DNA from: an uncultured Alphaproteobacteria bacterium
Lineage (GTDB): Bacteria > Pseudomonadota > Alphaproteobacteria > Rs-D84
Length of the DNA: 13,435 bases
Direction: 5' to 3'
NCBI GenBank assembly: GCA_904502245.1
Contig: CAJGDN010000024.1
Coordinates: 1 to 13,435 of the forward strand
Below the pieces are notes generated by a model, which was not told where the DNA came from, ran no database searches, and was given only the letters and a program-made list of their open reading frames with translations. Both the position numbers and the translations under genes were made by a program. Below, one piece after another: positions 1 through 5,316 of this stretch; the stretch's first letter is position 1; each line of letters begins with the position of its first letter.

Positions 1-40
1 ATCAATGGGGATTCGTGTTGGGGTAAATGCAAAGTTCTGA
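1..40 (+). CDS. C-terminal end of an outer-membrane beta-barrel protein (partial)
   Basis: Only the last 12 codons are inside the window (reading from base 2; TGA at 38-40), giving the tail SMGIRVGVNAKF. It ends in Phe with hydrophobic residues at -3, -5, -7 and -9 (A, V, V, I), the classic final strand recognised by the BAM complex. The porin-like protein further along the window ends in the same way (GVRLNVQF). The stop lies one base before the ATG of the next gene, so the two are probably cotranscribed and translationally coupled. The identity of the barrel cannot be determined from this fragment. Confidence 0.6.
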   Translation, partial: SMGIRVGVNAKF

Positions 41-41
41 T

Positions 42-656
42 ATGTATAAATTGAAATTGTTATTTATTGCATTGCTGTGTTCTGTGACTGTGTCGTCTGG
101 GTGGACTGCACAGTTGCAGGGTGTGGCATCTGTTAATGTAACCAGTGATACTGCAGCGGCGGCAAAAAATATGGCTTTTGATGAGGCTAGACAGCAAATA
201 GTATTTGATTTGTTGCGGCAATATGCAGATGTAAACGCTTTGCAGGAATTGATAAAAAATACAAAGTCATCAGATTTGGCAAATTTGATTTCATCATCAT
301 CAATCGATGGGGAAAAGTTGTCAGATACAACATATTCTGCGAATATTTCGATGGTGTTAGATATAGATGCTGTACGAAATTGGTTGGCGGAAAATGCTGT
401 GCAAAACTGGCTGCCAGATGAGCGTGTGCGCGATGTTTTTATTGTGTCAGTTAATATGTCGGATGCAATAAATAACTGGGCGGATTTAAATCGCATCGCA
501 CGTGCGGAAAATATAGATTTGGGTACAAAATATATGACAGGAAATTCTGCAACATTGGAATTGCCAACATCATCACGTGGTGCGTTTACAATTGCAATTC
601 GTGAATCTGGGTGGCGTTTTGCAAGCCAAGATGGAATTTTGCGTATTTGGAAATAG
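42..656 (+). CDS. DUF2066-type periplasmic protein
   Basis: The product is 204 aa, with a Sec signal peptide over about residues 1-23 (MYKLKL start, hydrophobic core, cleavage near WTA/QLQG). The mature N-terminus resembles DUF2066 proteins of Proteobacteria: a short strand containing GVASVNVTSD, an Ala-rich helix with AAAAKNMAFDEARQQ, then a strand with YSANISMVLDIDAVRNWL. Family members I recall are usually longer (about 300 aa or more), so this one is short. The function of the family is not established. I chose the ATG at 42, one base after the upstream stop, because it opens directly into the signal peptide. The in-frame ATG at 27 would add five polar residues, although a GGGG lies just before it. 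The downstream barrel gene starts 14 nt after this stop, so all three genes form one operon. The DUF2066 call rests on pattern recognition, not a search. Confidence 0.6.
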   Translation: MYKLKLLFIALLCSVTVSSGWTAQLQGVASVNVTSDTAAAAKNMAFDEARQQIVFDLLRQYADVNALQELIKNTKSSDLANLISSSSIDGEKLSDTTYSANISMVLDIDAVRNWLAENAVQNWLPDERVRDVFIVSVNMSDAINNWADLNRIARAENIDLGTKYMTGNSATLELPTSSRGAFTIAIRESGWRFASQDGILRIWK

Positions 657-670
657 TAAAAGGGAATGTT

Positions 671-1525
671 ATGAAGAAAATATCTTTGTTTATAATGTGC
701 GCTTTAATGCCAGGATTGGCAGCCGCGGATACAGATAATAAAACTGACTTGATACTAAATATTCGTCGAATTGGTTTGGAGTGGTCCAAAACTCAGGTTC
801 GGCATGCCGCAGATTATCAGGATTCACCAGTGTCGGCATTGAAGGCGGATAGTCAGGATTTTATCAAGGGGGTATTTGATACCGCGTTGGAATATAATAA
901 AGAACGTTTTCAATGGGATAACAGTTTGTTTATGGAATATGGCGAAACAAAGTTAAAACCATATAAAGGAATCGAGACGGTCAGTGAAAATGCCGATGAT
1001 ATTTTATTCAGCAGTAATTTGTCATATGATTGCTTTGAATTTTCTGGTATTAAATTTGGTCCAACGATCCGTGGCGCATACGATACAGAATTTAGAACCG
1101 CAGATTCAACACCACGTCAGAATATTGTTCGTGGTAATGCTGGTCTTTCTTTGTTTGATAATGCTGTTGTAAAAAGTTTGTATTTAACCGGTGTGTATGA
1201 ATATGATTTTACATATTCTGAACAAAAAACCAGTAAATTAGCCGCAGAATTGGGTTGGCGTCTGGAATATCAGATACGTGAAGGGGTAAAATTATCGACC
1301 AATGGATATTATCGTGAATATTTGTCGTATTCTGAATTTGTGCCAACGGATTTAGAACGTGATTTAAGTGCGGTTTTGCGCCTGGATACAAACTTATGGG
1401 GTGATTTGACGATGGGACCATATGTTCAATATCGTCGTGCACGTGCCCGTGGAGTTGACCTGTATGGCAGTAATTTTATTATGGGGATTTCATTCAATTA
1501 TATAACCTCGTTTGGGTTAATGTAA
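671..1525 (+). CDS. Outer-membrane beta-barrel protein, DUF3078/DUF481-like
   Basis: The product is 284 aa, with a signal peptide over residues 1-19 (MKKISLFIMCALMPGLAAA, cleavage before DTD). The mature part consists of alternating amphipathic strands rich in Tyr, Phe, Arg and Asp, for example FQWDNSLFMEYGETK, GIKFGPTIRGAYDTEF, LTGVYEYDFTYSEQ and LTMGPYVQYRRARARG. This fits a monomeric outer-membrane barrel of roughly 10-12 strands. The WDNSL-EYG-strand arrangement recalls DUF3078 and DUF481 families, but the assignment is tentative. The last residues are ITSFGLM, not a terminal aromatic, which is atypical for a BAM substrate. The start at 671 has an AAAGGGA ribosome site about 5 nt upstream; the longer in-frame start at 611 lies inside the previous gene. 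It is the last gene of the operon and is followed by a terminator. Confidence 0.6.
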   Translation: MKKISLFIMCALMPGLAAADTDNKTDLILNIRRIGLEWSKTQVRHAADYQDSPVSALKADSQDFIKGVFDTALEYNKERFQWDNSLFMEYGETKLKPYKGIETVSENADDILFSSNLSYDCFEFSGIKFGPTIRGAYDTEFRTADSTPRQNIVRGNAGLSLFDNAVVKSLYLTGVYEYDFTYSEQKTSKLAAELGWRLEYQIREGVKLSTNGYYREYLSYSEFVPTDLERDLSAVLRLDTNLWGDLTMGPYVQYRRARARGVDLYGSNFIMGISFNYITSFGLM

Positions 1526-1553
1526 TTATAGATAATAAAAGGTTCTTTTATGG

Positions 1554-1577
1554 TTGCCTCGAAAAGAGGCAATTTTT
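1554..1577 (+). terminator. Rho-independent terminator of the DUF2066/barrel operon
   Basis: A perfect 7-bp stem, TTGCCTC (1554-1560) with GAGGCAA (1566-1572), has a GAAAA loop and is followed by TTTTT. It lies 28 nt after the barrel stop codon and back to back with the terminator of the converging MotB-like gene. Confidence 0.85.
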
Positions 1578-1580
1578 ATT

Positions 1581-1604
1581 AAAAAATCCCCAAAAATGGG
1601 GATT
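1581..1604 (-). terminator. Rho-independent terminator of the MotA/MotB-like unit
   Basis: The stem AATCCCCA (1585-1592) with TGGGGATT (1597-1604) closes a 4-nt loop. Read on the minus strand it runs into a U-tract (the A-run at 1581-1586), four bases after the stop of the OmpA-domain gene. Confidence 0.85.
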
Positions 1605-1607
1605 GAT

Positions 1608-2720
1608 TTATTTGTTTGTTAGTTGTAATTCTATGCGACGATTTTTTTGTAAACTGGCCGCGTCGTTACCCAGTTCAATTGGGTGTAAATCCCCAAAGCC
1701 ACTGGGGACCAATCGACGTTTTGATACACCTGCATTTGCCAGTTCGTTCGCCACAGCTGTCGCGCGCAACAGCGACAGTTGGGTATTGTTTTTGTACCCG
1801 CGTGTGCCACGAATAACCTGTTTTTTGTCAGTGTGACCGTCAACACGGATTATCCAATCAATTTCTGTTGGGATTTTGTTTTCCATGTCTTTGATAACAT
1901 TTGCAATTAAGTGCAATTGTTTTTTTCCATCTTCGGACAAAGTATATGAACCACTGGGGAATAATATGTCACTGTTGACGATAAAACGGTCGCCATCAGA
2001 CTGGATTGTTGTGCGATCACCAATTGCCAATTTTACAGCACGATAAAATGCAGATTGGTATTGCGCCATGTCATTTAATTCGGCGACCTTGTCTGCCAGG
2101 GCGCGGTTCAGGCGCGTTGACATTTCAACATATTGTATTTCCTGGACGCGGGATTTTTCTTCGGCGGCATCCAATGCAGATTGCAGCTTTGCCAATTGGT
2201 CGGCCAGATTTGCACGCTGAATATCCATTTCTTCTTGTAATTTTTTGCGTTCTTGTTCTAGCTCTGCGGTTTTTTCCTTGTCAAAATTTGCCTGATTTAA
2301 CTGTTGCGTCAGGCTGTTTACCATATTTTGTAATTCATTGCCCTGGGATTGTAATTCTGCAACCTGGGCTTCGTATGCGGTGATTAATTCTTCAACACTT
2401 AAATCCATGTCATTTAATTCATTGGTTAATTCTGCGTTGCTTTGTTCCAGATTGATTAATTCATTCCGTGCCAAAATTAACAGACGTTTTGCTTCTTCTT
2501 CGTCCATGGTCATCTTTTGAATCTGTTCTGCCTGGGCCGCATTCGCAGTTTTTAATTCTGCAACTGTTTTTGCACTGGTGGCGCGGTTAAATACACTGGT
2601 CGTGGTCCATAGAAATACAAATACGATTAATAAAAATATCAATATAATTACCAGATTCGAAAATAAATCTACAAATCCTGGCCAGGCACTGGTTGATGTA
2701 CGATAACGGATGTTCATCAT
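1608..2720 (-). CDS. MotB-like inner-membrane protein with coiled coil and OmpA domain
   Basis: The product is 370 aa. Its short cytoplasmic N-terminus is followed by WPGFVDLFSNL and one membrane segment (about 20-38). Asp18 sits where MotB, TolR and ExbD carry the proton-binding Asp. Residues 50-225 are a long heptad-rich, Glu/Gln/Ala-rich coiled coil. Residues 235-368 form an OmpA/MotB peptidoglycan-binding domain, with DGHTD (294-298), LSLLRA and NRRIEL (360-365). It is predicted to be the peptidoglycan-anchored stator partner of the MotA/TolQ-like protein encoded 27 nt upstream. Similar pairs annotated as proton channel plus peptidoglycan-binding protein are widespread in Alphaproteobacteria, mostly without assigned function. 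A GAGAGAG ribosome site precedes two adjacent ATGs, and either could be the start. No flagellar gene is nearby, so a flagellar role is not supported. Confidence 0.85.
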   Translation of the reverse strand: MMNIRYRTSTSAWPGFVDLFSNLVIILIFLLIVFVFLWTTTSVFNRATSAKTVAELKTANAAQAEQIQKMTMDEEEAKRLLILARNELINLEQSNAELTNELNDMDLSVEELITAYEAQVAELQSQGNELQNMVNSLTQQLNQANFDKEKTAELEQERKKLQEEMDIQRANLADQLAKLQSALDAAEEKSRVQEIQYVEMSTRLNRALADKVAELNDMAQYQSAFYRAVKLAIGDRTTIQSDGDRFIVNSDILFPSGSYTLSEDGKKQLHLIANVIKDMENKIPTEIDWIIRVDGHTDKKQVIRGTRGYKNNTQLSLLRATAVANELANAGVSKRRLVPSGFGDLHPIELGNDAASLQKNRRIELQLTNK

Positions 2721-2747
2721 GTGTGTTTCTCTCTCGTTCTTTTTTAT

Positions 2748-3518
2748 TTATTCTTCAATTGTGTCCGATATCTTTTGGACGGTTTTTGTTAATTCGTGTG
2801 TTGCCAGATTTATCTGGGGCAGTATGCGCGCAACAGTGTCTGTTGCAGATATATGTGTGTGCACAGATAAATAGTCTTCTAATTCATGATAGATGGCGTT
2901 TTGTGCAGATTGTACCTGCAAGGATAAAAAACCAACAGTCAGACTGCCGCCCAGGCCCAATAACGAACTGGTAAACGCGGTTGCCATGCCGGCCAATGGA
3001 CGGGCCAGTCCCGCCTGCATAGAATTTAAAACGGTTTCATCAGAAAAGTTTAAGTTCCCAATTAGTTCCGCAAAACCGCCAACAGTCAAAATTAATCCCC
3101 AAAATGTTCCCAGTAATCCTAAAAAAATTAGGGTGTTTGTAATATAACGAATCGATTCGCGGGAATCTTCGAACCGTATTAAAATCATTTCCATAAATCC
3201 ATTCATGGTCGTGGCAGAAATACGTTTTGGTCGCGCATGCATCATCACTGCAATCGGACGCAACAAATACGGTGGCAGTTTTAAGTCGCGTTTGCCATTC
3301 GTGTATCCGTTCAGCCATCTGTATTCGGGTAATAATTGGAATATTTGAACAAAGCACAGGCCAATTCCAAATAGCGATGTCCCAATAATTACGCCATTTA
3401 ACCATATGTTTGCAATTGAAATTTCAATGAATTCAGCCCAGAAATAAAGAATCCCCACAACCAATATTGCGGTAAATAGTGTCATGCGATTAAGTGCACT
3501 ATGAAAATAGTTCTTCAT
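2748..3518 (-). CDS. MotA/TolQ/ExbB-like proton-channel protein
   Basis: The product is 256 aa with four predicted membrane segments (about 12-30, 38-60, 126-148 and 174-197). The conserved core lies in the last two: IFLGLLGTFWGLILTVGGF and ARPLAGMATAFTSSLLGLGGS, which match the MotA/TolQ/ExbB channel helices. The cytoplasmic part between helices 2 and 3 is short, and so is the C-terminal tail (about 55 residues, weakly heptad-like). It should form the multimeric inner-membrane channel around the single helix of the MotB-like partner and turn ion flow into movement or force on the cell wall. An AGGGAA ribosome site lies about 5 nt before the ATG. A perfect TTGACA (revcomp of 3568-3573) is upstream, but no good -10 box accompanies it, so the unit may start there or depend on read-through from the two unknown genes. 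Confidence 0.85.
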   Translation of the reverse strand: MKNYFHSALNRMTLFTAILVVGILYFWAEFIEISIANIWLNGVIIGTSLFGIGLCFVQIFQLLPEYRWLNGYTNGKRDLKLPPYLLRPIAVMMHARPKRISATTMNGFMEMILIRFEDSRESIRYITNTLIFLGLLGTFWGLILTVGGFAELIGNLNFSDETVLNSMQAGLARPLAGMATAFTSSLLGLGGSLTVGFLSLQVQSAQNAIYHELEDYLSVHTHISATDTVARILPQINLATHELTKTVQKISDTIEE

Positions 3519-3584
3519 TATATATTCCCTGCCTTATATAGCCAGGGTAGTAAAATTTCGAAATCTGTGTCAATAGGTTTGTCG

Positions 3585-3609
3585 CAAAAAAAATTCCCAG
3601 GTGGGAATT
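3585..3609 (-). terminator. Rho-independent terminator between the unknown gene pair and the channel pair
   Basis: A perfect 7-bp stem, AATTCCC (3592-3598) with GGGAATT (3603-3609), has a 4-nt loop. On the minus strand it is followed by a U-tract from the A-run at 3586-3591. It overlaps the stop codon of the 177-aa gene and separates that unit from the MotA-like gene. The stem is AT-rich at its base, so some read-through is possible. Confidence 0.8.
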
Positions 3610-4141
3610 ATTTTGTTCGTTCGCGTACATGTTCATGTTCGTTGGTGCGTTCTTGAATCAATTGCATATTAAATTGTGGCATTTTTTGAAAAGTTGGAAC
3701 GTGGTTTGTTGTTGGTGTTGAAAATTCAGAAAATTTTTTCTTTAACATTTCTGTGCCCATTTGAATTTTTAATTTCGCATCATTTTCCCAATCGTTAAAT
3801 TTTTTTGGGGGACAGTTTATTAATTGGTTTGGCATATGGCAGGACACAATTTTTACATGCCATTTTCTGCGATGGATAAATACATAATTGCGTGCATAAT
3901 TTGTTGCAGAATTTTGGTTTGCAAAAGCAAAAACAATATCGCGTACTTCGTCCAATGCACTGGACCATGATTTTGCCAATGTTTCCCCCTGTAACCAACG
4001 TTGCAGAGACAATCCAGAAAACAGTGTGTCAATTGCATTGTCAATCTGTGCGCAGTCAGATTGGGATAATTGATTTTGTAAAAAGGTTTCGGTCGTTTCC
4101 CCGTTCAGCAAGGCCAGGGTTTTGGCAAAATCTATGTCCAT
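3608..4141 (-). CDS. Hypothetical cytoplasmic protein, paralogue of the adjacent 299-aa protein
   Basis: The product is 177 aa, with no signal peptide or membrane segment. I do not recognise the family. Residues 40-99 align without gaps to residues 41-100 of the gene just upstream, with 16 of 60 positions identical. Shared features include LFSG-x-S, W-x2-G-x2-L-x3-W-x2-A, A-x2-Y, and HR-x2-W-x3-I. After this block come a Cys/Pro segment, a charged helix (MGTEMLKKKF) matching a helix in the paralogue, and a polar tail rich in Gln, Glu, Arg and His (QERTNEHEHVRERTK). The long Pro/Ala/Gln linker of its paralogue is absent. An AAAGGG ribosome site sits 8 nt before the ATG, 17 nt after the upstream stop, so the two form an operon. 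The conserved Trp and aromatic residues suggest a folded helical domain or binding module, but no function can be assigned. Confidence 0.75.
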   Translation of the reverse strand: MDIDFAKTLALLNGETTETFLQNQLSQSDCAQIDNAIDTLFSGLSLQRWLQGETLAKSWSSALDEVRDIVFAFANQNSATNYARNYVFIHRRKWHVKIVSCHMPNQLINCPPKKFNDWENDAKLKIQMGTEMLKKKFSEFSTPTTNHVPTFQKMPQFNMQLIQERTNEHEHVRERTK

Positions 4142-4158
4142 CTTTATACCCTTTCATA

Positions 4159-5058
4159 TTATGCCGCACGCTGATTAAAGTTTTTAAATGCAAATATGTT
4201 TATTTGACGTTTAATTTGTAATTGTGCAGCAGTAAATGTTGCAACTTTGTTTTCTGTTTTTGTTTGTTGCGCAGGTTTCGCAAACTGATTTTCGCGCACA
4301 GAAATTTCGGGTGCGATATATGGTTTCCTTGGTTGCGCAGGTTTTGCGATTTCAGCGGTTTGTGCCTGTTTCAATTGTGCAGGTTGTGCCACGCGCTGGG
4401 GTTCGGCGATTTTCTGAATCGCTGGGGTTTGTTTTACGATTTCAGCGGTTTGTGCCTGTTTTTGTGCCATTGCATGTTCTGGTGCGGGGTGTGTTGCATC
4501 TGTTTTTGGCAATGTTTGCTGGGCCAGGGTATGGGGGGTTGGGCTGGTGGTGTTTTGTGATTTATTTGTGAAGGCAGGGGCCGGCGTTTCCATTGTTGCG
4601 GTTGCATTGCGACTGATTTCCAGTGTGTATTCGTTATAGCGTGCCAAAATTAGGTTAATTTTGTCCATTGCTTGACGTATCATCCGCATGCCATGTTCGC
4701 GTAATTTTTTTATATGTTCATCTTTTTGATTAATTGTATTTTCACGATTCTTGTGCGTCATTATAACCTGTGACCAATACTTTCTGTGTCCATTACATGC
4801 CGCATTTAAATATTTCGCCGCTGGATTCTTTTTATTTTTTGATTCACAAAACGCACCACACTGTGTTATTGCGGTTTGCCATGCGCGCCCCAATGAATGA
4901 CCATTGGTCCAATTTACCCATGAAAATCCTGAAAATAATTCCAAATACGCTTGAACTAATTCTGCGCGGTCGTGTGGCTTTACACGTTTCAGTGTTTTAT
5001 CATCAATTTGGATAATAAATTTTTGTTGCGCGGTTGCAATATTTTGTTGGTTTGTCAT
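4159..5058 (-). CDS. Hypothetical protein with conserved Trp-rich N-domain and Pro/Ala/Gln linker
   Basis: The product is 299 aa and is predicted cytoplasmic; I do not recognise the family. Residues 41-100 carry the LFSG...HRKYW block shared with the next gene. Residues 105-150 are a charged helical stretch (KKLREHGMRMIRQAMDKI). Residues 155-265 are a low-complexity Pro/Ala/Gln/Thr linker containing a duplicated motif, KQAQTAEIVKQTPA (200-213) and KQAQTAEIAKPAQP (230-243). The C-terminus (about 270-299) looks ordered again: ATFTAAQLQIKRQINIFAFK. The architecture resembles a scaffold or adaptor with a conserved domain, a flexible spacer and a C-terminal peptide, but this is inference. The start is fixed by AAGGAG 7 nt upstream. 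A good promoter and a 5' hairpin precede it. It is the first gene of a two-gene unit ahead of the MotA/MotB-like pair. Confidence 0.75.
   Translation of the reverse strand: MTNQQNIATAQQKFIIQIDDKTLKRVKPHDRAELVQAYLELFSGFSWVNWTNGHSLGRAWQTAITQCGAFCESKNKKNPAAKYLNAACNGHRKYWSQVIMTHKNRENTINQKDEHIKKLREHGMRMIRQAMDKINLILARYNEYTLEISRNATATMETPAPAFTNKSQNTTSPTPHTLAQQTLPKTDATHPAPEHAMAQKQAQTAEIVKQTPAIQKIAEPQRVAQPAQLKQAQTAEIAKPAQPRKPYIAPEISVRENQFAKPAQQTKTENKVATFTAAQLQIKRQINIFAFKNFNQRAA
4341..4461. repeat. 31-nt direct repeat inside the linker of the 299-aa gene
   Basis: Two copies, at 4341-4371 and 4431-4461, differ at one base (GTTTTGCGAT versus GTTTTACGAT at the left end). They are 90 bp apart, so the reading frame is kept, and encode the duplicated KQAQTAEI-K motif. 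The in-frame spacing points to a duplication within the low-complexity linker. Confidence 0.9.
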
Positions 5059-5091
5059 GGCGAACTCCTTTGTATTTTTTTATCTGAAGTT

Positions 5092-5109
5092 CTGTGGCAT
5101 CCCCCACAG
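5092..5109 (-). promoter_or_regulatory. 5'-UTR hairpin of the 299-aa gene mRNA
   Basis: On the minus strand CTGTGG and CCACAG form a 6-bp stem around GGGATG. From the promoter at 5116-5144, the transcript should start near 5109, so the hairpin would be at the extreme 5' end. It could protect the RNA from 5' decay. No riboswitch class is recognised. Confidence 0.45.
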
Positions 5110-5115
5110 CAAATA

Positions 5116-5144
5116 TATATAGGTAGCGCGCGATAACTTTTCAA
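5116..5144 (-). promoter_or_regulatory. Sigma70-type promoter of the two-gene unknown operon
   Basis: The -35 TTGAAA (revcomp of 5139-5144) and -10 TATATA (revcomp of 5116-5121) are separated by exactly 17 bp. A second, weaker arrangement overlaps it: TTGACA (revcomp of 5153-5158), 17 bp, TATCGC. The predicted start near 5109 leaves a leader of about 50 nt with a strong AAGGAG. Confidence 0.6.
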
Positions 5145-5152
5145 GGGGCATG

Positions 5153-5177
5153 TGTCAAGAAAAAAGATTTTTTGACA
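5153..5177. repeat. Inverted repeat between the divergent promoters
   Basis: TGTCAA at 5153-5158 and TTGACA at 5172-5177 mirror each other around an A-run/T-run centre. With flanks CATG and TGTG, the arms agree at 8 of 10 positions. The arms form the outer -35 boxes of the two divergent genes, so the element could be a shared operator or simply back-to-back -35 elements. Confidence 0.45.
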
Positions 5178-5200
5178 TGTGTCCTAAATTCAGTCACAAT
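5172..5200 (+). promoter_or_regulatory. Promoter of the porin-like gene
   Basis: A perfect -35 TTGACA (5172-5177) is followed after 17 bp by CACAAT (5195-5200, four of six consensus). Transcription would start near 5207 and give a leader of about 106 nt, much longer than others in this window. Confidence 0.6.
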
Positions 5201-5223
5201 GTAATTGTTTATATCACAAAAAC

Positions 5224-5316
5224 ATGCTGTTGCCAAGAATGGGCGGTGTGGATATGAACCCGGGTCTTGCCAATAATGGGGGCACGGCATTTCATCGAAA
5301 ACAAGGAGTTAAATGA
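5224..5316 (+). other. Possible 30-codon leader ORF overlapping the porin-like gene start
   Basis: An ATG at 5224 opens a 30-codon frame (begins MLLPRMGGVD, ends FHRKQGVK). Its TGA at 5314-5316 overlaps the porin-like ATG at 5313 in the ATGA arrangement typical of translational coupling. There is no Shine-Dalgarno before 5224, and an open frame of this length occurs often by chance. This is a candidate only. Confidence 0.25.
5230..5283 (+). repeat. Imperfect 17-nt direct repeat in the porin-like leader
   Basis: TTGCCAAGAATGGGCGG (5230-5246) and TTGCCAATAATGGGGGC (5267-5283) match at 14 of 17 positions with a 37-bp period. Both lie in the predicted 5' UTR and could be protein- or sRNA-binding sites. 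No function is shown by sequence alone. Confidence 0.5.

Noticed and set aside
611..670. Longer N-terminus for the barrel gene at 671
   Set aside because: It overlaps the previous gene and would bury the signal peptide; AAAGGGA is placed correctly for 671.
1608..3518. Zorya defence system (ZorA/ZorB) reading of the MotA/MotB-like pair
   Set aside because: ZorA carries a long C-terminal tail, while this MotA-like protein has only a short one; the long coiled coil is on the MotB-like partner. No ZorC, ZorD helicase/nuclease or ZorE is present nearby.
1608..3518. Flagellar stator motA/motB
   Set aside because: The MotA-like protein has a short cytoplasmic loop, no flagellar gene is in the window, and the MotB-like linker is far too long. 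A general proton-channel family call is safer.
3892..4571. Plus-strand Cys/Phe/Leu-rich open frames opposite the unknown pair
   Set aside because: They are antisense to genes with ribosome sites and conserved paralogous domains, and their composition mirrors the repeats on the other strand.
4159..5058. Phasin or TonB-like identity for the 299-aa protein
   Set aside because: The Pro/Ala/Gln linker is superficially TonB-like, but there is no N-terminal membrane anchor and no TonB C-terminal domain; no phasin signature could be aligned.
5092..5109. Riboswitch in the leader of the 299-aa gene
   Set aside because: Only a single 6-bp hairpin is visible in a leader of about 50 nt, too little for a known aptamer class.
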